A stretch of DNA of 64,000 nt from Sapria himalayana (lineage: Eukaryota > Streptophyta > Magnoliopsida > Malpighiales > Rafflesiaceae): positions 3,701,001 through 3,765,000 of the forward strand of contig JAREIK010000343.1 in assembly GCA_029783825.1 (NCBI GenBank), written 5' to 3'. How positions within the stretch are numbered: position 1 is the first letter of the stretch; each line of letters starts with the position of its first letter. Below the pieces are notes generated by a model. It had not been told where the DNA came from. It did no database searches and saw only the letters and a program-made list of their open reading frames with translations. Below are positions 25,601 through 39,274 of the stretch, in pieces. The translations under genes were made by a program, and so were the position numbers.

Positions 25601-28600
25601 ATTATGACAAAATTGACAAAAATTCAAAAATAATAAAATATGGTATCATATGAAAAAAATAATAAAAAATTTTCACGAGTCATTAATTTGTATCTGTAGC
25701 AATATTATGGTAGCGTATATATAAATTATCATAATCATATAAGTGTCTTAAGATATTACTAGTAGTGACTAGCATAGTTATGAAAGGCGCGCCTAAAGCT
25801 TAGGTGCCACCACTCCTGTGAAAAATGACTCGCTTCAGGTGAGGCGCAGTTACGAAACCTACACGTCGGTTATCAAATCGAAGCGTTTTTACGATTCTAA
25901 TGCGGCTAACGGGGAGGGGAGAGAAGTTGGAAGCTGAGGACGAGGAGCATACCGTCGAGGCACCGACAGTACCTAAGGTAACCTAATTCTATAATCTGTA
26001 ACGGGGGGGGGGGGTTTAAAGTATAATTTTAATTATTTTAAATACAGTAACGGGAGGGGGCAGGAGTTAGATGGTTTAAATATATATTTTTTATATTTTA
26101 ATTATTATTGTTTGTTTAATATATATGCAAAATATAATAAACAAATAATTTATTTTAAGTTAAAATACATGATTTTAAGAATAATAATAAATATGTAATA
26201 TTAAAATATGAATTATATAAATATGAATACATTTTGTAGTATGTAATATTTAGTAATATATAATATGTAAGTATAATAGTTTTTGTTATATAATTTATTT
26301 TAAATAAATTAATGTAATATGTAAATAATGAAAATATAATAAAAATTGTATTATAGTATTGATGGAGAAAAAAAATTAGATTAAATTAAATTTGAAATAA
26401 TATAGATTATTTAAAATGCATAATTTTTTTTCATGCATAATTATACAATAAAATGAGTTGTAATGTTTGTAAAAAAATTGTTTGAATAATTTTTTTATTT
26501 ATCTAAATTTCTGTTAATGAATAATATTTGTATTTATTTTTTTTTATGCCGTATCCTAGCCATATCCGTATCCTAGTTTTTTGAAATTTTCCGTGTTCCC
26601 GTATCTTATCGTGTCGTATCCCCATGTCTATATCCATGAAAAAGGCGAAGGAAATCATCATCAAAAGCTTTAATGAGAATGAAGAGAAGTATAGAGAAAT
26701 CATGGAAATCATTGATAGGAGGCAGGAGGTTCAACTTTATCGGCTTTTGCATTCAGCTGGGTATTTTTTGATTGATGGGAAGAATGGAAGATGAAGGTGT
26801 TGCAGAAGATTATTTGGTATTTGAAGGTAATGATTTAACATGGGGTGATGTTGCAAGAGCTAGTGGAGCTGAGGAGCTTAGGGTTTATCCAAGAGCTAAA
26901 CCAAGCAAAACACAAACATTAACACCAAAACAAAAGTCAAGATCATCTAGCTCTAAACATACTCCTACTCTTGCTTTAATTGATGAAGATGAATAAATGA
27001 TCTGTTCATCGGGAAAGGAAGATGAAGATGAGGGAGAGTGGAAGATTGATGATGAAGATGATATTGATGAAGACTTTCTTGATTTAGATGTAGATACATG
27101 AGTGTTTATTTTGTTTTATTACTTTGAATATTTGTTATTTTGTTTTGAAACTTTGAATGTTTGTTATTTTGTTTTGAAACTTTGAATGTTTGGATAATGG
27201 GAGCACTATTAATATTTGATTTTTATCTTTGATGTTCTTTCGTTTATTATTAGATGAAGTTATTGTATTTGAATTTGGTGTTTGTATTTGTATTTGGAGT
27301 CTTGTTATAACTATCATATCGAGTGTTATATTATTTAAACAAGTTTGTTAATTTTTTATGAATGTAATTTTTAAGTTGGTTTTCCTGGTTCATGTATGTG
27401 GATATGTATGTTGAAATGTTTTTAATCATTTTCACCTTATCTTAATCCTATGATCCATATAGCCAATTAAACAATAAAGAGATATAATGAAGGATTAGTA
27501 TTTTAAATACTTAAGTTCTATCTTAAAAGCTATGAGTCATGATAATAAATATAAAATAAAGGAAGCATGAATATGTCACTGTATAGTCATGTCCACGTGG
27601 CTGACACGTGGACACGGTACGGATACACATCAGATACGTGTTCAATACGTCACGTGGTGTATCGTTGACCAATCCGTGTCCGATACGCCACATGTCATAT
27701 TGGACAGACACGTCAAAGATGTATATGACGCGTTGTTACGAATCCGATGCGTCGATTATGAATCCGACGCGTCAGAAATTTTTGAGCAACGATACTCCAC
27801 GTGGCGTATCTTTGTCTTTGCTTCGGGATTCAAAAATCCCGAAGCAGGGGGGAGTAGTAACGTGAGGGGGGGGGGGCAGTAACGGGAGGGAGGGGGGAGC
27901 AGTGAATTAGTAACGGGAGGGAGGTGGGGGGGGGGGGGTGGTGGGTTCAAAGCAGCAAAATAGGGGGTTTTAATTTAAAACCCACTATTTTGCTGCTTTC
28001 ACTTTTAAATTTATTATTTTATTTTTTAATTATTATTATTTGTCAATAAATATGTAAAATATAATAAATAAATAATTTTGATTTATGTAATATAATTTAT
28101 TTTAATTTTAAATGTATGATTTTAAGTATAATTATAAATATATTTATCTAAATTACTGCTTAAGGATAATATTTGTTTTTATTTTTTTTATCATGCCGTA
28201 TCCTAGTCTTATTCATATCCTAGTTTTTTAGAATTTTCCGTGTTCCCGTATTCTGTCGTGTCGTATCTTCGTGTTCGTGTTCATGTCCGTGCTTCTTAGT
28301 ATAAGATGATCTCTATACTTACTAAATATGCTACTAATATTGCATATGTACTTAAATACATTGCAAGTGGTGGAAGTAAGCAGAAATGAACGTTTATTCA
28401 TTGTTTTATAAAAAAATTTCAGGAATTTAATAAAAATATTTTTTGTATCAAATAAAAATCATTAATATTATGTTTGTCACTCTTATTATTAACGTAGTCG
28501 GACATTAGTTATTGATAGCCAAAATGTGTCTCTAATAGTGGGTATATGTAATTTTATTGATGTCTCACATTTATAAGAAATTTTCTAAAGCTCTTCGACA

Positions 28601-31600
28601 AATAAAGACTATTATGTTTATGTTGTCTATTACGCGTAGAGTTGTAAATTGGCGCGATTGATTTTCTGTTCCGCCCTGTATGTTATGATCGACTTAATTC
28701 TAGGCAGACTCATTCCTAACATGCCGGGTCATCTCATGTTATGTTGGATTATGCTGGGTACGAGTTTCATAAAAACAACCCACTACATGGACGTGACAAA
28801 TATGTATAAAAAAAATAAAAAAAAGTTTTTTTTTTAAAATGAGTCTGAGCATAGGTGTAGAGATGTCAAACGGCCGGAACGAGGCATGACACGGTTCGGA
28901 CGTGCCAGGCACGGGAATGACCCGTGCCCATGCTCGTGCCCGTGTCGTGCCTGTGTCGTGCCTTTTCATGGCAATGCTCGGGAATGACCTGTGATTTTTT
29001 TGATCTGAGTCCGAGTCCACTCCCCAACGGTAAAATTAAAAAAAAATTAAAATTTAAATGTAAGTCGTTGGATTTTGCCTCCAATGGCTATGGAGCAAAA
29101 TCGACGCGCCAGATGAGTCTGCCCCAAATAAATCAATAAAAATGTTAAAAAAATCAAAAAAACATTTTAAAAAAATACTTTTTATTAATCTATAAAATCC
29201 TCATTTCTTTAATACTTATGTTTTTCAAAAACATAAATCTCTCAATTCTTATTTTCTCTCTATCTCTCTCCTAAATTTCTTTCTCTCAGAATTTTGGCTC
29301 GGCTTTTCGGAGTTTGCAACTTGAGCTTCGGCTTTGGTTGGTGTTTGAATTATATTTTTGGTGCATGTGCTTTATGCTGCTTTACAAGTATTTCATTTTT
29401 TTATACAGTTAATTGTTAACTTAATTTTTAAAAATATTAATATTTATTATTTAGTAGTCTTTCAATTTCTCTCTACTCTACCATCTTGTCTAAAAAAATG
29501 ATAAATATTAAATTGAATAATAAAAATGAAATTAAATTAAATATAGAAAATGAAAATACTATGTAAAGGTTTGAGACTGCCGAAACTTTAATTTTTCCGG
29601 TCGTCTCGACCTAAACATCTAAAAAACAAAAAATTAAGACTTCATGTGTTTGGACTCACTTTAATATAATAAAGTAAAAAAATTTAAGGGTATCGATGAA
29701 GAATGGACACAGTGTAAATATTATAAGAAAATTTTAAGTTGTAAGAGTTTATGTGAGACCTGGCATTTTAAGAGGTATGTCGAACATTACACAAAAAAAT
29801 ATGCTGCATTAGATTTTAGGCAAACCCTACTTAGTGATGGTCAGTATTATACGGGTATTTTTTTAGCTTGCATATCGTATGATTCCTAGGTCCAATCTAT
29901 GAATGACATACCTAAAATATTATAAGTTAGAAAAATAAATAATAATTAATGAATTTATGGCATATAGTAGAGTGATATCTGATATCTGGAATAGTCACAA
30001 CGATACATCTTATGCATGCCTCATTGCTCACTATGTAGATTCAAGATAGACTCTAAATAAAAAATTTTAGGGTTTTCTGAGATTTTTCATCATCGTGATG
30101 ATCAGATCATTTTTGAGTATATGATGAAGATCTTTAGAGAATATAAAATTTAAAATAAAATTTTTAATATCACATTTGATAACGTAATTAATAATGGAGT
30201 AGTGATTAATATGTTTATTAGGAATATTACATACAAATCATTAGGAGAGATTTTTTATGTCGGATGCATGTGTCATGTGATTAATTTGATTGTACAAGCG
30301 GAGATGAAGGTATGTTATCCCACTTTGGAAAATACACGTAACTCACTAAAATACATTTGCACGTCTCGTAGACAATAAGAGTTCTGTATTCTCTGTTTGT
30401 CTGTGAATCTTAAGAAGAAAAAATTCCAATCGGATGTGAGATACTTTTGGAATTATACTTATTTGATGTTGGAGTCATGTTTTTGATATGAATATGTGAT
30501 ATCCGACTACGTCAATAGTAATAGTGACGAACTTATTATTTATGATACTAATTGTGTTACAGGAATTTCATTTATAAAATTTCTGAAGATTTTTTATGAC
30601 ACAACGATATGTGTTCATCGGTTTATGCTTATATGATTTGTATTTCACTCAGATGTTTATGCAATATTAGTAACATATTTAATAAGTATTGAGCTGACCC
30701 ACCACTTAGTCATATGGTTGCAGAGATAGAAACCAACTACTTAAAGTACTAGTACACCATTTCATTTCTTTATTATCTGGCTACTTGCATAGATCCTAGT
30801 TTTATGGTGGAAGGGGTATATAATATTTTAACTTATATTTTCTTGTGCATGAACCTGGAAGATCCACCTGAATGGTTCATTTACGAGAAGTTGACTGAGT
30901 TTTTCATATTCTACAATACTAAGTGAGGATTCGAGTACGGACATAGATACTATATTCGGAGACGATGACTTTTCTATTTAGTTAGCGACAGGAAAATAAC
31001 GAGGTGGACTATCGAATAGAAGTGAACTTTTTTAGTACTTAGATATCGATTACTGCTCATTCCTATTATATTTAGATATTAAGAATTTTGATATATTATA
31101 GTGGTGAAAATCATACGAATCTATTTTTTTTGTACTATATAGGATGACATGGGATCTACTAACTCTTCCGATGTTGAGCGTATCATCATAATCTACTTTT
31201 TATATATTAGCGAATATGATATCGGATAGGAAATCGAGATTATGTCCAGATATTATTGAGGCTTTAGTATGCATGAAAGATTGGGAGGATTTGATCTTGA
31301 GCATCCAGGATCGTGCTGGGACTAGGACTGTAGCAAATACGAAAGAGTTGATTGCTGATGATGATTCATATGATAGTGATTTAGATATTGTGGATGATAA
31401 TATGACGACGAATGATTGATGACGTTGTCACTTGATGTTTGATAGTTGTTAATTGCGAGATTGCGACACTTAAGTTATGTTTATGTCTGGTTCAGATTTT
31501 TGATTTTGATGTAATCATTTTTATTTATATTATATTTGGTTTGGTTTGAGTTTGTTATTTGTGTTTCAGTCTTTCAGACTTATTGTGTTTTTTAATTTAT

Positions 31601-34600
31601 GGCTGTGAATAATACTTGAAAGTTAACTTGAATATTTGTATTTTTTTATTTTTATTTTGTATTTAATTTAAAATTTAATTCATATTTAAGTTTGAATATT
31701 TTATTAATTCATATCTAAATTCTAATTTTAATTAATAAAAGTATAAATAATAAACATTTAAAAAGTTTTAAAATATTAAAAATATATAATTTACAATTTA
31801 TTAATTTTTAAATATTAACTAATTAATTATTACATAAAAAAATAACATAATTAAAAAAACTATTAAAATAATAAATTGTAAAATCCGGCCAGTTCAAGGA
31901 TGATACGACATGGTTAAAAACTACTCGGGCCTATTGGCCGTGTCGAGCCTGGCCTGAAGAAACCGTGCCAAGCCAGGCACTACACGATTACTGTACCATG
32001 CCTGGCCCGACAAGGTAGCCAGGTTGGGCGGCATAAAATCAGGCCGGGCCTGGCCGGCCCGGCTCATTTGACACCTCTACATAGGTGGGTCATAAAAATT
32101 TGGTTATCTAATTTTTTGTGACTCATGACCTGTTCCCAATCTTGGGTCATGGCCACCATTACTAGTGGTTCGTGCATGACCTGACACGAGTCATGATTAC
32201 TTTTGGCCTGGCATGGCACGAGCTATGCTTCGGGTCAGCATGACATGGGTCTAGGCTTGATTTTTGGATCATGCCATTCCGGGTCAAGAACGATTTAGTT
32301 GGGCCATGCTTCGTGTCATGCCTAGAATTCTTGGTCCATTTGATACCTTTAGCTAGATATTTTAAGATATTTTTAGTTAATTTTTTATTTTTTTTAATAT
32401 GGAAATATTAAGTTGTATTCTTATTTGTACTACTAGATTAATTACGTGATAATTATATGTAATATGAAATTTGTTTCTTCAATAGCCAATCTCTAATGAT
32501 TATAACATACTATTGGATACATTTTTATTAGAAGTATTATCAAAGATGTGATTTAAAATATTATGTGAAATATCATATTCCTTGAACAATGTTTTAATGC
32601 CTTGATGCGCACCTCAAACCAAGGTATTTATAAAATGCCTCAAGGTATTAAAAAAATGTGGTGCTCCAAGATGAAGCTTATTGGAGATCCACGTGAGCTT
32701 CATTGAGCTCGACGAAGCTCCTCGATCTACATCATGAAGCTTGATGGAGCTCCATGATGGAGCTCGTGCAGCTCCATCAAGCTCCATGATGGAGCTCGTT
32801 GGAGCTCTGCGGAGCTCCATCAAGCTTTACGTGGAGCAGGGGAGAGGGGCAAGGGAAAAGGGACGAGGGAGTAGGGCTAGGGGCAAGGACAAAAGGTAAA
32901 TTAATAAATTTATTTAATTAATTATCAAATTTATTAAAATTTGATAATAATATTAATTAATAAATAGTATTAAATTAAAAATAAAATAAAAGGAGAGAAT
33001 TTAATAAATTTAAATTTTAAATTTATTAAAATTTAAAATAGTATTTTAATTTGATAATTTGATAAAATTATCAAATTAATAAATATTATTAATTATAAAA
33101 TATTTCATATTATTTATTAATAAAAAAATAGTTATCTATACTATTTATTAATGAAAAAATAAATTTAAATTTATAATTTTATAAATTAATATATTATAAA
33201 ATATTTATTAAAGTATTTCATATTTTTTTTATTTTTAATATATTATAATTTATAAAATATTTAGTACTTATATTTATAGTCAAGGAACATCTTAAAAATA
33301 TTTTTTAAAACTTTGATTTTTTTATTTTTTATTTATGTTTTTTTATTTTTTATATTTTAAAATATTAATTAATTATATATTATGATACTCAAAAAACTTA
33401 CGTCTTAATGTCTCGAGGCTTATTGTTCATCTCACAAACACAAAAATATAATATCTTATGCTTTCACCTTTTAGAATTGTCCTTGAAGATGTTCATTATA
33501 CAATCATATATGGTAGAGTCATCATGAGGATAAATGTTTTGAGAAAGTTTTAATTTTTTTTATGAAGTTTTTACTTTGAATTTATATAGTGAGTGGTGAG
33601 ATGTGCGAATGATGCATCGTTCTAACTAGTCTAAATTTCGAACGTCACAGACATCACTCAATTATATTTTCTAAATTTGTTAATTATTAAATTTTTTTTA
33701 GTTGATAATATTTTATTGTCATTCATACTTGTGAACTTAGAAATGTCACGATAAGCAAATTAAAGTTGGTCTATTTAATATTAACTACCTTATGATTATA
33801 TGAAAATTTAATGTGAAGATTTATGATCATAATTAGTTTTATCATGCATTTCCTACCAAAATCATTGTAATATATGAATGAGTTGATAGAGCTGAACTAG
33901 ATCCAACTTTAATGATTTTACTCTTTATTGAGTTTGTCTAGGATCTAATACATCATATTTTTTACTGTATTAATCGATATTTTTTTAAGGCTATCAGTGT
34001 CATATAGATATTGATAATATATATATTCTACCGATTCTTCTCTGACAAACCTAAACTTTTATTTTTATTTTTTAAAATGAGTCTATATTATTCAAGTTCA
34101 TCTAATTTTTATTTTTTTAGGTGACAAATATATTGAATTGAGATCATTAGAAAGAACCTAGTTTTAGTCACAGACTTTTAGGATTATTATTATTATCTAT
34201 ATCTATGTTAATTTTATTATTTATAATTTTTATTAATTAAAAAAAATCTAATAAAAAACTCACTAATTATTAAAAAATGTGTATTATAACTATAATTGCA
34301 TTGTTGTATTTAATTTTTTTTTTGCATCATCTCTACTAAAATTTTTAGTTGCATCATGTATGTTTAAATGTGATAACAATAAAAAGTCAACAAGAGCAGG
34401 AGCACAAGAAGATGACATAGGAAAGAGAGAGAGAGAGGAGTAAGAGATGAGAGAATTAGAGAAATATAAAATAAAATTTAATAAAAATTTTAATTCTATT
34501 TATAATTTTTTTTATTTTAAAAAATGTATATATTTTTAATTTTTTTTAATAAATATATATTGATAGAAATGTGACTGTTGTTGGATTTTAGTTTAGAGTC

Positions 34601-37600
34601 ATTGGATACAAATACGATGATTACACATTTTTTTAAAAAGTTATTTTAAAAAAAAAAAGCAAAAGTGATAAGATGTGTCTTTCACTTTTGCTTTTGACAT
34701 TTGTTAGTTGAAAATGTAATTGACAATTGAAGCTTATCTAGGAAGGACATGTAAGTGTTTACGTGACCATGTTTTTTTTTATATAACAATATAGTTCTAT
34801 TGGTTCATTACCCGACAGGTTGACATCTGAATCTTGACCTATCGGTGCTTGGTCATGATTCATCTTGCCAATGGGTCATGCATGCATGTCGTGCCTAGAT
34901 GTGTCAAATGGGCTGGGATGGGCTGAGCCAGCCCGACCCATTTTTCGGTCCCCCCTCTCCTCTCTGGCTGGCCTGTCGTGCCAAGCATGGCATGATTTTT
35001 TGGAGGGCTGGACAGGCACGGCCCGTGGCCCAGAATTTACCTGGGTTTGGGTCGGGCTGGGTTGGGTCGGCTGAGCCATCGCTCATTGACTGTCGTCGCA
35101 TCTTCTTTTCATCGTGCATCTCTAATGCAATGTCCCCCATGCCATGCACACCTGTCAGCTGCCCGTGTCGTGCCTGGCACGACACGTAGGCCGAAAATCC
35201 TTGGCATGACACAATATGATTTGTGCCAAGGGTATTACAGGCACAGGCTCCAGCACATCACTGTAGCTTGCCGTGCTGGGCTTTGGGCAGGGCCCAGACT
35301 GCTCGGCCCGTTTGACACATGTAGTCGTGCCTAGCTTGACACAAGGTATGATTGTCTCTAGCTTAGCTTTACATGAGCCGTGCCTCGGGTCAGTATGATG
35401 CGGGTTCAAGCATGATTTTGTATCGTGTTGTGTTACTCCTAGCATGACTAATTTGAGTTATTCCTTGTGTTGTGCTTGGGCTATTAGACCCACTTGATAC
35501 CTTTGGGTTTTGATGATAATGATTTTAAGCTAAATATAAATAATAATGATAACTTGATCATAAATTTCGAGGTTGAAGATAAATCATTTTTAATGATCTT
35601 GATCTATTTGCTTAAAAAATCTAAAATTAAGTGTATTTCAGTAGTATCATTTTAATTTAATATAATAAAAAATAAAAATTTTAGGTGTGTTAAATAATAA
35701 TCAACATAATCTATATATTAAAAAAATATATACATATAGAAGTGCTGGTAGTAATGATTACCCTCAGATGCATGTCGATTAATGCACCAAAATATATAGT
35801 ATATTATATATAAGTATAACTCAACTGAGTGGTAGGACAAATGAATTTGGATTAAGTTCATTTTTATTAATTCTTTTCATTTATTGCAATTACTTTTGAA
35901 GTGAATATATGACTAAATTTATTACTATCATGAATTTACTAATTAGATTTTCAAAGGATCATATGATAATCAATATTATATAGACTTATTTCTAACTTAT
36001 TTATCGTATAATTTTTAGGTTTACTACTAAAAATAAAATAATAAAATATTATAAATTAAAAAAAAATAATTAATAATTAATGAACTTGTGAAATATAGTA
36101 GCGTGATGTCTATGAAGTCCAACATATAGACTAGTAGTGATGATGTTTAATTTGCATGATTTATTGTCTATTATGTAGATTTTAAATAAAAATTTAATCA
36201 CAAAATTTTATTATTTATTGAGATTCTCATTTCTTCTAATGATTTAGTCATATATGAATATATGATGAATATTTTAGGTAATATAATATTCTTAATAAAA
36301 TATTTAGTATTATACTTAATAATAATTTGAGTAATGGTCTCATCATTAATATTTTTATCAGAAGTCAGAACTATTAGGAATGGCCTATCAGACAAAAATT
36401 GTTATGTTAGATATATATATCATATAATTTACCTAATTATACAATTGAGAATGAAAGTTATTTTATCTATATTAGAAAAAATAAGAATTTCACTAAAATA
36501 TCATAGGTTGCCTAGTAAACAAGTTTTTTATATTCTATGTTAACAAGCTTAAAAAAGAAAAAAAATATTAAATAAATATAAGATGCTGTTGACATTATAT
36601 CTATATGATATTAGAGTTTTGTATTTGCTAATAATACGTGATATTCGACAATTGTAATAGTAAAAGTGACGAACTTATTATTGTCAATTCATATTGTGAT
36701 ACATGAATTTTTTTTAATGAAATTTTAAAGATTTTTTATAATATCATGAATATATGTTTGTCTGTGTATACTTTTATCACTTGCATTGTGCTTAGGTATA
36801 TTTGTAACATAAATATCATGTTTAGCAATTATAAATAATGTTTTATTTTTAGTGTTATGACTGTTGAAATAAAAATTAAATATTTATAGTATTAGTTCTT
36901 CATTTTAATTTTGTATTGCTTGACTGCTTATATGGTTCACAGAGTTAAGGTAAAAGGAATAAAATTCTTTTAATATACATATCTAAATGTATGAATCAAA
37001 TAGATGAACAAAAATAGAATGATTGAATTTAGGAAAAATTGAATAATATATTTACATACCATGATATTAGATATGATATTAGTTATATTTAGAGATAATG
37101 ATTTTTCTATATAGTTAACTAAGGACAAATAATGAGGTAGTTTTTTTAGTATTTAAATATTGATTACTACTACATTATATCACATATTTATAATATGAAT
37201 TTTGATATTTTGAGTTAATAAAATCACATGAATCTATTTATCCCGTGTTATCTACGATGACATGTGATCTATAGATCTTTCCGGATGTAGCATTACATTC
37301 TATTATTTGTTTTTATGGCTGCCAATGTTATTTCAGATAGGAGATTAAAACTATGATCAAATATTATATAAGGACTTGTGTGCTTGAAAAATGGTGAAGA
37401 TTCAAAGTTGTGCATTTAGGATAAAATGAAAGAGTTGCTGACAGATGATGACTTATGAGATATTGATGATATTGAGGCCACCACCAATATAACTTTCAAA
37501 ATCATACACGATGATGATGATCCGCATCCGCAAGACAATACTATAGACATGAGCTGATTATAACTATTAGAAGACTCTCATGCTATTGAAGATATGCAAT

Positions 37601-39214
37601 ACATATTTTTTTTTTATTTTTGTTTCTGCTTATGTTATTTTTATGATCTTATGTTTGAGTTATTTTTTTATATTTATATTATTGAGCTTTTTGTAAGATT
37701 ATCATTCAGAATTTTAGATTGTATTATTTTTTTTCATATGATATCTTGAGCTGAATATAAAATATATATTTTAATTATTAATTTAATTCATTTAAATTTA
37801 TAATACAATTTTTTTATTATTTCAAATTTTAATATTTAATTTTTTTAATAAAGATTAAAGATAAATAAAATATTTTAAAAATTTAAAATTTGGCCTTACG
37901 AACACCCACAACCGACATGACCCAGAATAAACCCAACATGATCTTTCACTAAAGTACTAGTAAGTGTGCCAATCGGGCCATAAGGGCAAGGTATATAAGA
38001 ATACGTTCTTCTATTCTATTTAAAACTTTAATATTTTTATAAAAATCTTTTTTCAAATATTTTGTCATAGGTTATAGGAAGTGGGAGACTAATTCTCTCT
38101 TTTTATTTTTAATTATATACATTCAATAAATCTTATTCAAACCTTAGAAGACATGTTGATTAATATATTAAAAATTTGGTGCAATAGATTTTAGGAAATT
38201 TTAGTTTATATTATACAATGTCATAAATTAGTAAAAGAATTGTTAGATAAAATATTTGTAACTTGTTTTTTTAATTTTTTACCTTGTTTAACTTCCTGAA
38301 AATTTTCTCAAATTTGATTTTTACTTTAAAAAAAAAAAAAATAACACAGATATTTGTAACTTGTTTTTTGCATTTTTTTTTCTCTGATGCTTTGTTCTCT
38401 TGCATTATTTTGTGTTATTTGATTAGGACGTGGCCTTAACAATCACAAGATGTTCTTTTTGTGTATTTTACCTTGTAGTTGGGGAGGATCAAGTAGACCC
38501 GACTTCACATGCAGGAGCACTGTAGGTCAGTTTAGATGCTTAGTTACTAATTTAGTTGGGCTAGCATGTCTGAATAAATTCTCAGCTATTCTACACGATG
38601 TATTTATTTTGTGCTTACATGTATAGATCTACTATATACCCATAAAAAAGTGCCACTTTGTGTAATATAGAAACTGAGGCATGGTTCATCGACTCCTTTG
38701 AGGAATGGCGGAAAAAGAAAAATCTCAGTAATTTTGTATTGCTTGGACATTCTTTCGGAGGTTATGTTGCAGCTAAATATGCCCTTAAGGTAATAGTAAT
38801 CCACACCGTTGCTTGCATGCATCTGTGTTTTTCATTGCCATCTTTTATTTCTGTTGGTTGGTTCTCTCTTGCAGTATCCTGAGCATGTTCAACACTTGAT
38901 CTTGGTGGGTCCTGCTGGATTTTCTTCTGCATCTAATTTATCTCAACGGGTTTCTCAAATCAGAGCGACATGGAAGGGAGCAATTCTAAATCATTTGTGG
39001 GAATCTAATTTTACTCCTCAGAAGGTTATCAGGTTGAAACTTTCTATTTTGGTTCGTTTGCTTTCATGTTGTAAGCGATAAAATGGGTCTAGTCTTTAAT
39101 TAGCACGCTTTTTGAGTTTTTCTTATAATTATTTATATTCTTGTTATAACAACATCAACTTCATCAGCTAAATCTTATCCTAATTATTTGGGTCGGCTCT
39201 TATTACAATAACAC

Positions 39215-39274
<60 letters not shown>

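Noticed and set aside
26637..27101. Independent host gene with an acidic C-terminus
   Set aside because: The same text recurs inside the family-B transposon at 43405-43882, so it is transposase.
28858..32079. Host gene on the + strand encoding a CMKDWED protein (31216-31419)
   Set aside because: The frame is the hATC end of a decayed transposase inside an element with ends and a target duplication.
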